DNA of 64,000 bases. Origin: Gammaproteobacteria bacterium (lineage in GTDB: Bacteria; Pseudomonadota; Gammaproteobacteria; Burkholderiales; Sulfuricellaceae). Where the stretch lies: positions 1 through 64,000 of the forward strand of contig JAHJGO010000025.1 in NCBI GenBank assembly GCA_018824405.1, given 5' to 3'. The number at the start of each line of letters is the position of its first letter. Position 1 is the stretch's first letter. The notes beneath the pieces were generated by a model, which made no database searches, had not been told where the DNA came from, and saw nothing but the letters and a program-made list of their open reading frames with translations. Position numbers and translations under genes: made by a program. This document shows, one piece after another, positions 40,638 through 50,278 of this stretch.

Positions 40638-43043
40638 ATGCCCTCCATCAAGTTACTCCCGCATCAACTTCGACTGACTGTCGATCCCCAGGAACTGGGG
40701 TGTCCTGATACTTCATTGCTGGTTTCCGAGCCGCTCCCCTGGATTGGGCAGGAGCGTGCCGAGAAGGCCGCGCGCTTTGGTCTGTCGCTGGATCAGCCGG
40801 GTTACAACCTGTTTGTCCTGGGTGAAGTGGGAAGCGGGCGCTCCTCGCTGATGGAAGTGGCGATGCGGGAAGCGGCGGCGCTGCGCTCCGTGCCGCCCGA
40901 CCTGTGTTACCTGCACAATTTCGATTGCCCCGAACGACCGCTGGCCTTGCGTTTGCCTGCCGGACAGGGGCGGGTGCTGCGCGACATGATGGCCGAGCTG
41001 GTCAAAAAGCTGCGCGTGGGCATTCCCGCCCGTCTTTCCGGGCCAGAGTTCAAGTCTGACAGCGATGCCATCCAGAAATCCTACAAGGATGAGGAGGGGC
41101 TGGCCTTTGCCGAACTGACGGCCTTTGCCGCCGCCCGGCACTTCACGCTGCAGCGCGAAGATGCACGCATGATTTTTACCCTGCTGGGTGAAGGCGGGCA
41201 TGCGCTGACCGAGGATGAAGTGCTTTCCCTTTCCCCGGAACGCAAGGCAGAGGTGGATCGCGCCGAACTGGAATTGCGCGCCGAAATCACGCGCTTCATG
41301 GAAAAAATGCGGCCCAAGGAGCGGGTGGCGAACGAGGCGGTGGCCCAGCTTAAACGACGTGTGGTGAAATCCTTGCTGGAGCACGAGATCGGCAAGATTC
41401 GGATCGCCATGAAGCAGCAGATCAAGGATTCCGTCAAGCTGGGCGGTTATCTCGACCGGGTGAGCGAAGATGTCCTGGACCAGATCGACCTGTTCGGCGC
41501 GGAAGAAGCCGAACCCGAGCTGGCCGCCATGCTGGGGCGTGAGCGAGTGAATCTGGTGGTAGATAACGGTGGCCTCACCAGTGCGCCGGTGCTGATCGAG
41601 GACAATCCCCTGTTCCGCTCCCTGTTCGGCAGCATCGAGTACCAGGTGGAAAACGATGTGCTGATGACGGATTTCTCACGCATCCGCGCCGGCAGCCTGC
41701 TGCGTGCGCATGGCGGATTCCTGCTGCTGCACCTGAGAGATCTGCTGGGCGACCCGCTGGTGTGGGAAAAGCTGCGCCGTTTCTTGCGCAGCGGGCGCCT
41801 GCAGATCGAGGAGCCGGGCACGCAGTATGCGCCCAGTGCGGTGGTGTCGCTGGAGCCGGAAGCCGTGGATGTGCGGGTGAAGGTGATTCTGGTAGGCACC
41901 CGCGAGCACTATTACGAGTTGCAGGAAGAGGACCCGGAATTCGGCCGCCATTTTCGCATCAAGGTCGATTTTGCCGAAAGCTTCAAGGTTTCGACGGAAT
42001 CCCGCCGCGCGACTGCCATTTTCGTGGCGCATACCTGTCGCCGCCTGGGGCTGCCTCATTTTACCTCTGCGGCAGTAGCACGCCTGCTGGAGGAAATGCA
42101 GCGCGAAGCAGACGATCAGCTGCGTCAGTACGCGGTTTTTGCCTACCTGGAACAACTGGTGACGGAAAGCGCCGCGCTCGCGAGTGGAGAACTGGTGCAG
42201 CGCGCAGAGGTGGAAGCAGCGCTGGCAGCAAAGATTGGCCGCCATAATTATCCTGACCAGCGCCTGCATGAATCCATTGCGGAAGGCGAGCTGCTCATTG
42301 CGGTTGAGGGAGAAAGGGTGGGGTGTCTCAACGCCTTGACCCAGATTGATCTTGGCGATCATCGCTTCGGCATGCCGGTGGCGGTTTCAGCGCGCACCTT
42401 TCCAGGCAAGGAAGGGGTGCTCAATATCGAACGCGAAGTGCAGATGTCCGGCCCCATCCACGACAAGGGCATGTTTATCCTGCAGACTTATTTTGCCGCG
42501 CTGTTTTCCCATCTCGGGCCGCTATCGGTGAATGGCGCACTGGCTTTCGAGCAGGAATATCACGGTGTGGAAGGCGATTCGGCCTCCTGCGCCGAACTGT
42601 ACGCGCTGCTTTCCAGCCTTTCCGGCCTGCCTGTCAGGCAGGGCATCGCCGTGACCGGCGCACTCAACCAGCATGGCGAGGTGCTGCCGATCGGCGGCAT
42701 GAACGAAAAAATAGAGGGGTTTTTCCGCGTCTGTCAGGAAGCGGGCCTGGACGGCAGCCAGGGCGTGATCCTGCCGGCACGCAACCTTTCCCATCTGATG
42801 CTGAATGCGGAAGTGGTGGAGGCTGTGGCGCAGGGGCAGTTCCATATCCACGCCATCGAGGATGTCTTGGATGGTCTGGAGGTGCTGTTGGGCCAGCCGG
42901 CAGGCGAACTGGATGAAAGCGGGGGCTACCCGCACAACAGCGTGCTGGGTCTGGTGCAAAAGACTTTGCTCCATTATCGCCGCATCTGCCATCTGTCCGA
43001 ACATCCGAAACCGGCGCGCAAATCACGCCATGGGGCCTTCTAG
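40638..43043 (+). CDS. Lon-like ATP-dependent protease (AAA_32 type)
   Basis: An 801-residue protein with an N-terminal nucleotide-binding region, where the P-loop is LGEVGSGRSS (residues 61-70) with arginine replacing the usual Walker lysine, then a long helical insertion (about 110-290), a second ATPase part with VKVILVGTREHYYEL, and a C-terminal Lon protease domain. The catalytic Ser-Lys dyad is S648 (EGDSASC) and K691 (GMNEKIEGFF). This is the Lon-related family lacking the N-terminal Lon substrate domain. The start codon ATG 40638 has ACAGG upstream. Confidence 0.9.
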   Translation: MPSIKLLPHQLRLTVDPQELGCPDTSLLVSEPLPWIGQERAEKAARFGLSLDQPGYNLFVLGEVGSGRSSLMEVAMREAAALRSVPPDLCYLHNFDCPERPLALRLPAGQGRVLRDMMAELVKKLRVGIPARLSGPEFKSDSDAIQKSYKDEEGLAFAELTAFAAARHFTLQREDARMIFTLLGEGGHALTEDEVLSLSPERKAEVDRAELELRAEITRFMEKMRPKERVANEAVAQLKRRVVKSLLEHEIGKIRIAMKQQIKDSVKLGGYLDRVSEDVLDQIDLFGAEEAEPELAAMLGRERVNLVVDNGGLTSAPVLIEDNPLFRSLFGSIEYQVENDVLMTDFSRIRAGSLLRAHGGFLLLHLRDLLGDPLVWEKLRRFLRSGRLQIEEPGTQYAPSAVVSLEPEAVDVRVKVILVGTREHYYELQEEDPEFGRHFRIKVDFAESFKVSTESRRATAIFVAHTCRRLGLPHFTSAAVARLLEEMQREADDQLRQYAVFAYLEQLVTESAALASGELVQRAEVEAALAAKIGRHNYPDQRLHESIAEGELLIAVEGERVGCLNALTQIDLGDHRFGMPVAVSARTFPGKEGVLNIEREVQMSGPIHDKGMFILQTYFAALFSHLGPLSVNGALAFEQEYHGVEGDSASCAELYALLSSLSGLPVRQGIAVTGALNQHGEVLPIGGMNEKIEGFFRVCQEAGLDGSQGVILPARNLSHLMLNAEVVEAVAQGQFHIHAIEDVLDGLEVLLGQPAGELDESGGYPHNSVLGLVQKTLLHYRRICHLSEHPKPARKSRHGAF

Positions 43044-43450
43044 TGGAATTGTTTCTGATTATATTTTTTCTCGTGCTGGGCTGGTTCTGGATCGACAGCA
43101 TGGCGGCACGTGAACAGGCTGAACTGACGGGCAAGCGCGCCTGCCGCGAGGAGGGGGTGCAATTTCTGGATGATACGGTGGCTTTTTCCGGGCTGGGTTT
43201 TCGCCGCGACGGGTATGGCCACCTCAAGCTCCGCCGCACCTATCGCTTTGAATTTTCAGACACCGGCGATAACCGGCTCAAAGGCATGGTGGTGATGCTG
43301 GGGCGCGAGGTGGAAACCCTGGATCTGGAAACGCGCTTTCTGGAGGTCAAAGCACCTTTAGTAATTCCACCTCAAATACCAATGTGGCGTTGGGAGGGAT
43401 CACACCGCCCGCGCCACGGGCACCGTAGCCCAACTGAGGAGGAATCGTGA
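43043..43450 (+). CDS. DUF3301 family protein with C-terminal read-through into fkpB
   Basis: A 135-residue protein starting GTG 43043, overlapping the protease stop by one base (TAGTG). It has an N-terminal membrane helix (1-17), [20 protein letters not shown] and the conserved [19 protein letters not shown] pattern of DUF3301. The conserved domain ends near residue 105 ([11 protein letters not shown]); the remaining 30 residues overlap the convergent FKBP gene by 104 bases and look like unselected sequence. Function is unknown. Confidence 0.8.
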   Translation: MELFLIIFFLVLGWFWIDSMAAREQAELTGKRACREEGVQFLDDTVAFSGLGFRRDGYGHLKLRRTYRFEFSDTGDNRLKGMVVMLGREVETLDLETRFLEVKAPLVIPPQIPMWRWEGSHRPRHGHRSPTEEES

Positions 43451-43691
43451 GCTTGCGCACGCCGCCTTCCTTCATTCCCTGCACGCCTTCATCCCAGCCC
43501 TTGATGACATGGCCTGCGCCGAGGGGGAACGAGAAAGGGTCGTTGCGATCCTTGCTGGAGTCGAATTTGCTGCCGTCGGTCAGCCAGCCGGTATAGTGCA
43601 CCGATACCGGCTGGCCGGCGCCGGCTTCAGCGCCGCTGCCAAGGGTGATATCTTCGTAAACCAGGCCGCTTGCGGTGGTGATTTCTGCCAT
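43347..43691 (-). CDS. FKBP-type peptidyl-prolyl cis-trans isomerase
   Basis: A 114-residue single-domain FKBP with [36 protein letters not shown] and [20 protein letters not shown], including the aromatic pocket residues. It has no signal peptide, so it acts in the cytoplasm. It is convergent with DUF3301 and its last third lies opposite the DUF3301 tail. Likely a monocistronic gene with a promoter in 43692-43775. Confidence 0.93.
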   Translation of the reverse strand: MAEITTASGLVYEDITLGSGAEAGAGQPVSVHYTGWLTDGSKFDSSKDRNDPFSFPLGAGHVIKGWDEGVQGMKEGGVRKLTIPPQLGYGARGAGGVIPPNATLVFEVELLKVL

Positions 43692-43775
43692 GAAAAAGCT
43701 CCATTTAAGTTGGGAAAAAGGGCATTATGCCAGTTCTTGCCCATCCCTAACAAAATCCATTAGGATTGCAGGACT

Positions 43776-44540
43776 ATGACCATAATTGCTGTTTTCAATC
43801 AAAAAGGCGGCGTCGGAAAAACCACTACCAGCCTGAATCTGGTCGCAGCGCTGGCGCGCGGCGGCCTGGACCCGCTGGCGATCGACCTCGATCCGCAAGC
43901 CCACCTCAGTACCATTGGGGATGTGCCGGTCGCTTCCGGTAGTGACAGCATGTTCGGATTTTATGCCGAATCCAGAGCGCTTTCAGACCTGGTAAGAAAG
44001 TTTTCCATTGGCGGCAACATCATCCCATCCCACGTGGAGCTCTCCAAGGTGGACGCGCTTCACGGCAAGGGGCTGAAATCGGTGATGCGCCTCAAGAACG
44101 CGATTCAGGAAGAAATGCTGGAGCAGGAGGGCGCACCGATCGTGATCGATTGCTGTCCCATGCTCAACGTACTGTCACTCAATGCTATTTTTGCCTCGGG
44201 CCGGGTTCTGGTGCCGATCTCGGCGGATTTTCTTTCGGTCAAGGGTGCCTTTCAGCTGGAATCAACCCTCAAGGCGCTGGAGCATGTGGTCAAGAAGCGC
44301 ATCGAGCGCCGCTACGTGCTGACCCGCTACGACGCGCGTCGCCGCATGTCGCGTGAAATCGAAGCCCAGCTCCGGGAACGTTTCGGTGAAGAGATGTGCG
44401 ACACGCGGATTGGCGAGAACGTCAGTCTGGCTGAAAGCCCTGCCTATAGCCGCGACGTTTTCAGTCACGCGCCACACAGCCAGGGAGCCAGGGATTACGA
44501 CGCACTTCTGACAGAATTGGCAGAGAAGGGATTTCTCTGA
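43776..44540 (+). CDS. ParA family ATPase without an adjacent ParB
   Basis: A 254-residue deviant Walker ATPase: NQKGGVGKTTTSLN (residues 8-21), the switch LAIDLDPQAHLS and PIVIDCCPML. Proteins of this kind segregate DNA or position protein complexes. No ParB-like gene lies beside it; the next gene is a GGDEF-EAL protein in the same direction, 39 bases away. It could instead position a cytoplasmic or polar complex. Start ATG 43776 follows GCAGGACT. Confidence 0.88.
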   Translation: MTIIAVFNQKGGVGKTTTSLNLVAALARGGLDPLAIDLDPQAHLSTIGDVPVASGSDSMFGFYAESRALSDLVRKFSIGGNIIPSHVELSKVDALHGKGLKSVMRLKNAIQEEMLEQEGAPIVIDCCPMLNVLSLNAIFASGRVLVPISADFLSVKGAFQLESTLKALEHVVKKRIERRYVLTRYDARRRMSREIEAQLRERFGEEMCDTRIGENVSLAESPAYSRDVFSHAPHSQGARDYDALLTELAEKGFL

Positions 44541-44579
44541 TTCGGGCCCTGGATCGCACGCCGGTTTCTACGACGCTTC

Positions 44580-46958
44580 ATGTTTAAACAGACATCCAAG
44601 ACTATCATTGCCATCGGCTTTGCCGTGGCCGTGCTGCTGATGCTGGCGATTACCTTCATCGGCATTACTCGGATGTATGCGATCAAGAGCCAGATCGAAA
44701 CCATTGTGCGTCAGAACAATGTCCAGACCGAACTGGTGTCGAGTATGCGTACTATTGCCCGGGAGCGGGTGGTCAACCTGTATTCCATGACCATGCTGGA
44801 TGACCCGTTTGACCGGGACGAAGCTTTTCAGCAATACAAGCGATATGCCACTGATTTCGTCAAGGCCCGCGACCAGCTGGAGGGGATGCAACTGAATGAT
44901 GTGGCGCGACAGGCTTTGCAGGAAGCCCTGCGCCTGATCGCACAGGCCTCGGCTTACCAGGAGCAGGTGGTTAGTCTGGCATATGCCGGGGATCAGCCGG
45001 CAGCGCATCATGTTCTGCTGGAGAAGGTCATTCCGGTGCAGGACATGGTGTTCGTACAGTATTCTCAGTTGCTCGATATGCAGCGTGATTCAGTGCGCCG
45101 TGCCATGGAGGAGGCCGACGATTCCTTCCGTTTCGCAACCCTGTTCATGCTGTTGAGTGGCGCGGTGGCTGTAGTGGTTGTGATGGGGGTGACCACGGTT
45201 GTGATCGCTCGTACCCGGGAAATCGAGGAAGCCCTGTTCCAGGAAAAGGAGCTGGCGCAGGTGACCCTGCACTCCATTGGCGATGCTGTCATCACGACCG
45301 ATGAAAAAGGCCGGGTCGACTATCTCAATAGCGTCGCCGAGGTGCTGACTGGCAGGACTTTGGCAGAAGCCCATGGCAAGCCCTTGCGCGAAGTTTTTTC
45401 CGTGCTGGATGAGCGTACGCGTGAGCAGGCTTCCCACCTCGCCAGCCATGCGCTGCCCGATGGCCAGGTAGTCGGTCTCAAGAATCATTCTCTTCTGATC
45501 CGGCCTGATGGAAGCGAGGCTCTGGTGGAAGACCGTCTTTCGCCCATCTGCAACCGCAACGGGGACATCATGGGTGCGGTCATCGTGTTCCATGATGTGA
45601 CCGAGGCGCGTGAGATGGCCAGGCATATTTCCTGGCAGGCAACACACGACTCCCTGACCGGTCTGGTTAACCGCCGTGAGTTCGAGCGCATGCTGCAGGA
45701 GTTGATCGATAGCGCCGAGGTGGATGGCAAGCATCATTCCGTGCTGTTCATGGATCTGGATCAGTTCAAGGTGGTCAACGATACCTGCGGCCACATGGCG
45801 GGGGATGAATTGCTGCGTCAGTTGGTAAGTGTCTTCGTGACACGGGGCCGGGACTCCGATGTGGTGGCACGGCTAGGGGGTGACGAGTTCGGCATGCTGC
45901 TCTACGCTTGCCCGGTTGAGCCGGCGCTGCGCCTGGCGAACGGGGTGCGCGAGGGGGTGCAGCAATTCCGTTTTGTCTGGCAGGACAAGTCTTTTGAAAT
46001 CGGCGTCAGTATCGGGCTGGTGGAAGTGAATTCCTCCAGCGGCAGTCTTGCCACGGTGATGAGCAATGCCGACGCTGCCTGTTATGCCGCCAAGGAAGGG
46101 GGACGCAATCGCGTTCACGTCTACCAGGAAGACGATACCGAACTGGCTCGTCGTCATGGCGAGATGCAGTGGATTTCACGCATCACCAAGGCTTTTGAGG
46201 AAAATCGTTTTCGTCTTTATTATCAGAAAATCGCAGTGGTGATGCCGCATCAGGTGGGCCAGCAACACTTTGAGGTGCTGCTGCGCATGATCGATGAAAA
46301 TGGCGATCTGGTCCCGCCCAGCGTTTTCATCCCAGCAGCCGAACGTTATAACCTGATGCCGACTGTGGACCGCTGGGTGATCCGCACCCTGTTCAGCTCC
46401 CTAGGCGAGGAGTGGCAACGCTTGTGGGCGGAATGTGAGCGTAAGGGCGAAGCATTCCCGATTCTGTGTGCGGTGAACCTTTCCGCGACCAGCCTGAACG
46501 ATGAGCTGTTCCCTGCCTTTCTCAAGGACCAGATCGAGCAGCATGGCATGCCTCCGCAGGCGCTGTGCCTGGAAATCACGGAAACCTCCGCTATTGCCAA
46601 CCTCAACAAGGCGTCGCAATTCATGCGCGAGCTTTCCGGGTTGGGCTGCCGCTTTGCACTCGACGATTTTGGCAGTGGCATGTCGTCTTTCGCCTATCTC
46701 AAGGATCTCCCCGTCCACTATCTGAAGATCGACGGGGCCTTTGTGCGCGGCATGGACCGGAATCCTGTCAATCAGGCCATGGTTGAAGCAATTGCCCGGA
46801 TTGCCAGCGTGATGGGCATCGAAACCGTGGCGGAATTTGTTGAGGACAAGATGCTGGTTGAGAAACTGGCGGTGCTGGGCGTGGATTATGCTCAAGGCTA
46901 CGGCATCCATAGGCCGGCCCCGATGCAAGGTATCAAATATGGCCCAAGCCGTGCTTAA
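44580..46958 (+). CDS. Membrane sensor with PAS, GGDEF and EAL domains
   Basis: A 792-residue protein with a membrane helix (8-30), a 4-helix-bundle sensor (about 35-180), a second helix (about 185-210), a PAS domain (about 225-335), a GGDEF domain with intact RLGGDEF at 431-437, and an EAL domain (about 535-785). The EAL signature reads EVLLR, and the other catalytic motifs (EITET, DDFGSG, KIDGAFV, QGYGIH) are intact, so phosphodiesterase activity is likely. It could both make and degrade cyclic-di-GMP. It overlaps the following corA gene by 20 bases. Confidence 0.9.
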   Translation: MFKQTSKTIIAIGFAVAVLLMLAITFIGITRMYAIKSQIETIVRQNNVQTELVSSMRTIARERVVNLYSMTMLDDPFDRDEAFQQYKRYATDFVKARDQLEGMQLNDVARQALQEALRLIAQASAYQEQVVSLAYAGDQPAAHHVLLEKVIPVQDMVFVQYSQLLDMQRDSVRRAMEEADDSFRFATLFMLLSGAVAVVVVMGVTTVVIARTREIEEALFQEKELAQVTLHSIGDAVITTDEKGRVDYLNSVAEVLTGRTLAEAHGKPLREVFSVLDERTREQASHLASHALPDGQVVGLKNHSLLIRPDGSEALVEDRLSPICNRNGDIMGAVIVFHDVTEAREMARHISWQATHDSLTGLVNRREFERMLQELIDSAEVDGKHHSVLFMDLDQFKVVNDTCGHMAGDELLRQLVSVFVTRGRDSDVVARLGGDEFGMLLYACPVEPALRLANGVREGVQQFRFVWQDKSFEIGVSIGLVEVNSSSGSLATVMSNADAACYAAKEGGRNRVHVYQEDDTELARRHGEMQWISRITKAFEENRFRLYYQKIAVVMPHQVGQQHFEVLLRMIDENGDLVPPSVFIPAAERYNLMPTVDRWVIRTLFSSLGEEWQRLWAECERKGEAFPILCAVNLSATSLNDELFPAFLKDQIEQHGMPPQALCLEITETSAIANLNKASQFMRELSGLGCRFALDDFGSGMSSFAYLKDLPVHYLKIDGAFVRGMDRNPVNQAMVEAIARIASVMGIETVAEFVEDKMLVEKLAVLGVDYAQGYGIHRPAPMQGIKYGPSRA

Positions 46959-48009
46959 GAAACGTTCAAAAAAAGCTGGACTGCCTCCGGGTGCCCTGGT
47001 GCATATCGGGGAGCGAAAAGCCGAAGTAATGAAGGCCTCGGTGATGGATTACGACGAGAAAAACTGTAGCGAAACCACGCTGACGGATCTCGATCTGTGC
47101 ATCAGCCTGCGTGGCAAGCCGAGTGTCACCTGGGTGGATATCGAAGGAGTGCATGATATTCAGGCACTGGAGAAGATCGGCCTTTGTTTCGGCCTGCATC
47201 CGCTGGTGATGGAGGATATCCTCAATACCGACCAGCGTCCCAAGATCGAAGATTATGGCGACTATCTCTATATCGTGTTGCGCATGCTCACCAGTGGCAG
47301 CGAGACCGATGAAATCAGTTCTGAGCAGGTAAGCCTGATTCTGGGCGAAAACTTCGTGATTTCCGTGCAGGAGGGGGCAAAGGGCGATGTGTTCGACCCA
47401 GTGCGTAACCGTATCCGCAACGGCAAGGGGCAGCTTCGAAAGCTGGGCGCGGATTATCTCGCCTATTCGCTGATCGACGCAGTGGTGGATAATTATTTCA
47501 TCATCCTGGAAAAAATCGGTGAGCGCGTCGAGTGGCTGGAAGAAACGCTGGTCAGCAACCCCGCGCCGGAGGCCTTGCACCTGATCCACAATCTCAAGCG
47601 CGAGATGATCTACCTGCGAAAATCGGTGTGGCCCTTGCGCGAGGTGGTGAGCGGGATGCAGCGTCGAGACTCCACCTTGATTCGCGAGAGCACCGGTTAT
47701 TATCTGCGCGATGTTTACGACCACACCATTCAGGTGATCGATACCATCGAGACTTTTCGCGACATGCTCTCAGGGATGCTGGACATTTACCTTTCCAGCA
47801 TCAGCAATCGCACCAATGCCGTGATGAAGGTGCTCACTGTGATTGCAACCATCTTCATACCGCTGACCTGGATTGTCGGTATTTATGGCATGAATTTCAA
47901 GAATATGCCGGAGCTGGAGTGGCATTACGGCTACTTGGCATCGTGGGTCGCGATGATAGGCGTGGCGCTGGGCATGGTGATTTATTTCAAGAAAAAAAAA
48001 TGGTGGTAG
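46939..48009 (+). CDS. corA: CorA-type magnesium/cobalt transporter
   Basis: A 356-residue protein with a large soluble N-terminal funnel domain, a long stalk helix and two C-terminal membrane helices, the first ending in YGMNFKNMPE with the diagnostic GMN motif. CorA forms a pentamer that conducts Mg2+ and Co2+. ATG 46939 is inside the end of the GGDEF-EAL gene (20-base overlap), which suggests cotranslation. Stop TAG at 48007-48009 precedes the glucokinase start by 10 bases. Confidence 0.93.
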   Translation: MAQAVLKKRSKKAGLPPGALVHIGERKAEVMKASVMDYDEKNCSETTLTDLDLCISLRGKPSVTWVDIEGVHDIQALEKIGLCFGLHPLVMEDILNTDQRPKIEDYGDYLYIVLRMLTSGSETDEISSEQVSLILGENFVISVQEGAKGDVFDPVRNRIRNGKGQLRKLGADYLAYSLIDAVVDNYFIILEKIGERVEWLEETLVSNPAPEALHLIHNLKREMIYLRKSVWPLREVVSGMQRRDSTLIRESTGYYLRDVYDHTIQVIDTIETFRDMLSGMLDIYLSSISNRTNAVMKVLTVIATIFIPLTWIVGIYGMNFKNMPELEWHYGYLASWVAMIGVALGMVIYFKKKKWW

Positions 48010-48019
48010 GGGCTTGTTA

Positions 48020-49021
48020 ATGGATAAGCTGGTTCTTGCGGGTGATATTGGTGGCACCAAAACCTTGCTGCAACTGACGGCAGTGCGGGGCAGCGCTTTT
48101 CACCCCATCCATGAGCGCCGTTTTGACAGCGCTGCTCATCATGATTTTAACTCGTTAGTGGGCGAATTTTTGCGAGAAGCTGCACTTCTTCCAGCCGCTG
48201 CCAGGCCGATTGATGCTGCCTGTTTCGGCGTGGCCGGCCCGATTCATGGCCAAAACGCAAAAATCACCAACCTGAGCTGGACGATCGACGCTGACGCTGT
48301 GGTTGCCGAATTCGGCATTGCCAACACTCGCCTGATCAATGATTTTACTGCGGTGGGCTACGGCATCGAGGTTCTGCATGAGGACGATCTGGCTTCGCTG
48401 CAGACGGGTGAGCCCGAACTGCGTGGAACGCGAGCGGTGCTTGGCGCCGGAACAGGCCTCGGTGAGGGTGTCCTGGTTTGGCAGGACGATCATTATCAGG
48501 CCCTGCCATCAGAGGGGGGGCATGTGGATTTTGCGCCTGCTGATGAGGTTCAGGACGGCCTGTTGCGCTACCTGCGGCCGATTTTTGGTCATGTATCCTA
48601 TGAGCGTATTCTCTCAGGCGCCGGTTTGATTAAAATTTTCGAATATCTGACCGAGACCGGACAGGAAGCGGCCTCTTCCTCCTTGCGTCAAGCGATGCTG
48701 GAAAACGATCCGGCAGCGGCAATTTCCGAGTTCGGGCTCGATAGGCGCGATCCGGCAGCGCTTCGTGCGCTCGACATGTTTGTTGCGATCTATGGAGCGC
48801 AGGCCGGAAATCTGGCGCTCACGACGCTGGCCCGGGGTGGCGTGTATGTGGCGGGCGGCATCGCTCCCAAAATCATTGCCAGGCTCAAACAGGGCGGCTT
48901 CATGCAGGCCTTCAATGCCAAGGGGCGCTTTTCGGCGCTGATGCAGCGTATTCCGGTGCGTGTGGTCATGAATCCGAAAGTGGGCTTGCTGGGCGCGGTG
49001 CTGGTGGCAAGCCGCTCATAG
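48020..49021 (+). CDS. glk: Glucokinase
   Basis: A 333-residue glucokinase of the ROK-unrelated Glk family: N-terminal phosphate-binding DIGGTKT (about residues 9-15), GVAGPIHGQNAKITNLSW and GAGTGLGEGVL (ATP site). It phosphorylates glucose to glucose-6-phosphate. It starts 10 bases after corA; an in-frame TTG six bases upstream is not needed. A glycogen phosphorylase gene is 2.7 kb downstream, but the two are not in one operon. Confidence 0.93.
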   Translation: MDKLVLAGDIGGTKTLLQLTAVRGSAFHPIHERRFDSAAHHDFNSLVGEFLREAALLPAAARPIDAACFGVAGPIHGQNAKITNLSWTIDADAVVAEFGIANTRLINDFTAVGYGIEVLHEDDLASLQTGEPELRGTRAVLGAGTGLGEGVLVWQDDHYQALPSEGGHVDFAPADEVQDGLLRYLRPIFGHVSYERILSGAGLIKIFEYLTETGQEAASSSLRQAMLENDPAAAISEFGLDRRDPAALRALDMFVAIYGAQAGNLALTTLARGGVYVAGGIAPKIIARLKQGGFMQAFNAKGRFSALMQRIPVRVVMNPKVGLLGAVLVASRS

Positions 49022-49077
49022 ATGAATAGGACGCGGCAGGGTAGAATGGGAAACAGAATGATTTACGGAGAAATGTC

Positions 49078-49512
49078 ATGAGCGATGAAAATTTTGAACC
49101 CAAGAACGATCTTGAGCAGAAGCTGCTGGCGGCAGCAAATGGTGAGGTTGATGTCGATGAGTTGATCAGCGGCTTGCTCAATGATCAGGTGTTCATGCCG
49201 GTGGAAGACGAGGATTCCGGCATTGAGGGCTTTCAGCGCTCACTTAATGCCCGCCCGCTGGTGGTGCAGGATGAGGGTGGTGTACATGTGCTGGTGCTGT
49301 TCAGCAGCCCGGAACGGGCCAAGGTGGTGATGGAAGAGTTTCCGAAGTTCGGCGGCGGTCTGCTGGCGGATTTTCGCTGGGTGCTGGAGCGTATCGACGC
49401 AGGTGCCGGTGTGACCATCAATCCGGGCTGGGATGTGGGAATCGATCTCGATCCCGAATCTGTAGCGACTTTATCTCAGCAACTGGCAGAGGAAAAAGCC
49501 CAGCTGCACTAA
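49078..49512 (+). CDS. SseB family protein
   Basis: A 144-residue acidic soluble protein with the SseB-type core (VFMPVEDEDSG, ARPLVVQDEGGVHVLVLFSS and INPGWDVGIDLDPESV). Despite the name, such proteins are widespread outside secretion systems and their role is not known. The ribosome site GGAG lies 8 bases upstream of ATG 49078. The gene ends just before a bidirectional terminator. Confidence 0.82.
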   Translation: MSDENFEPKNDLEQKLLAAANGEVDVDELISGLLNDQVFMPVEDEDSGIEGFQRSLNARPLVVQDEGGVHVLVLFSSPERAKVVMEEFPKFGGGLLADFRWVLERIDAGAGVTINPGWDVGIDLDPESVATLSQQLAEEKAQLH

Positions 49513-49516
49513 AATC

Positions 49517-49540
49517 TCAGGGCGGGACTCCCCGCCCTGA
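49517..49540. terminator. Bidirectional terminator between the SseB and DUF4202 genes
   Basis: A perfect stem TCAGGGCGGG / CCCGCCCTGA with an ACTC loop, flanked by AAAATC on both sides, lies between two convergent genes. Confidence 0.88.
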
Positions 49541-49543
49541 AAA

Positions 49544-50146
49544 TCAGCCCAGAGCTTTCTGAACCACAGCCAGCATTTCTGGCGTGTAATTGAGTTTCAG
49601 TGCGGCTTCGTGGCCCTTTTCGGACATTTTTTTCCAGGTCTTGCGCAAAATATCGAGCAGCTTTTCTTCCTCGTAGCGGCTGCTGTATTTGTGTACAAAA
49701 GCTTCAAGGTAGTGTTCCAGGAAAGTCAGGTCCACCACGTCCTCTAGTAGCTGGGTTTCCGGGTTGAGCTTGAGTTTCTCCTTGCGCAACAGGGCTTGGA
49801 GCTTGGCTATCGTTTCATCGTCATAGCCGACTTCCTGCATGATGGCGCCGGCGGTATCGCCGTGAAATGAATACAGATAGGTACGCCACTTGTGGTAGCC
49901 GGGCTTGTCCATCGGGTAGTCTTCGCGCGGCACTTTCCAGCGGCAGATGTGCTGGGCGCGTACCGCGAGCTGAACGTGTTCGGGCGCATCCGGTGCGAAG
50001 CGGTTGAGCATGTCGCTCATGCGCTGGGCGTAAAGCAGTTCCTTGGGATGTTCCTTGCCGTCAACCATCTCCTTGTTGGGGTCTTCAGCGTTGGCGGCGT
50101 CAAATTTGGCAATGGCCAGGTCGAAACGGGATTTATCAGAAATCAT
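49544..50146 (-). CDS. DUF4202 family protein
   Basis: A 200-residue protein beginning RFDLAIAKFDAANAEDPNKE, with KELLYAQRMSDMLNRF and AQHICRWKVPREDYPMDKPG. The conserved histidine and arginine residues of the centre (HICRWK, HKWRTYL, HGDTAG) suggest a metal- or phosphate-binding HD-like helical fold, but no activity is established. It is the only gene between two terminator-like regions and is convergent with the SseB gene. Confidence 0.88.
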   Translation of the reverse strand: MISDKSRFDLAIAKFDAANAEDPNKEMVDGKEHPKELLYAQRMSDMLNRFAPDAPEHVQLAVRAQHICRWKVPREDYPMDKPGYHKWRTYLYSFHGDTAGAIMQEVGYDDETIAKLQALLRKEKLKLNPETQLLEDVVDLTFLEHYLEAFVHKYSSRYEEEKLLDILRKTWKKMSEKGHEAALKLNYTPEMLAVVQKALG

Positions 50147-50278
50147 GTAGATTATCCTTGATTCAGGTCAAGACAATTAAAAGTGTATCACCTGACGCTA
50201 ATGAGGTTAATAGCGACAATATCAAGGGGTGTGATGCGAAAAATATGGGCATCCGGCAGGCATGCCCAGGAAAGGTGA

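Noticed and set aside
49078-49512. SseB-type type III secretion component
   Set aside because: The domain is common in organisms without secretion systems, and no secretion gene is in the window.
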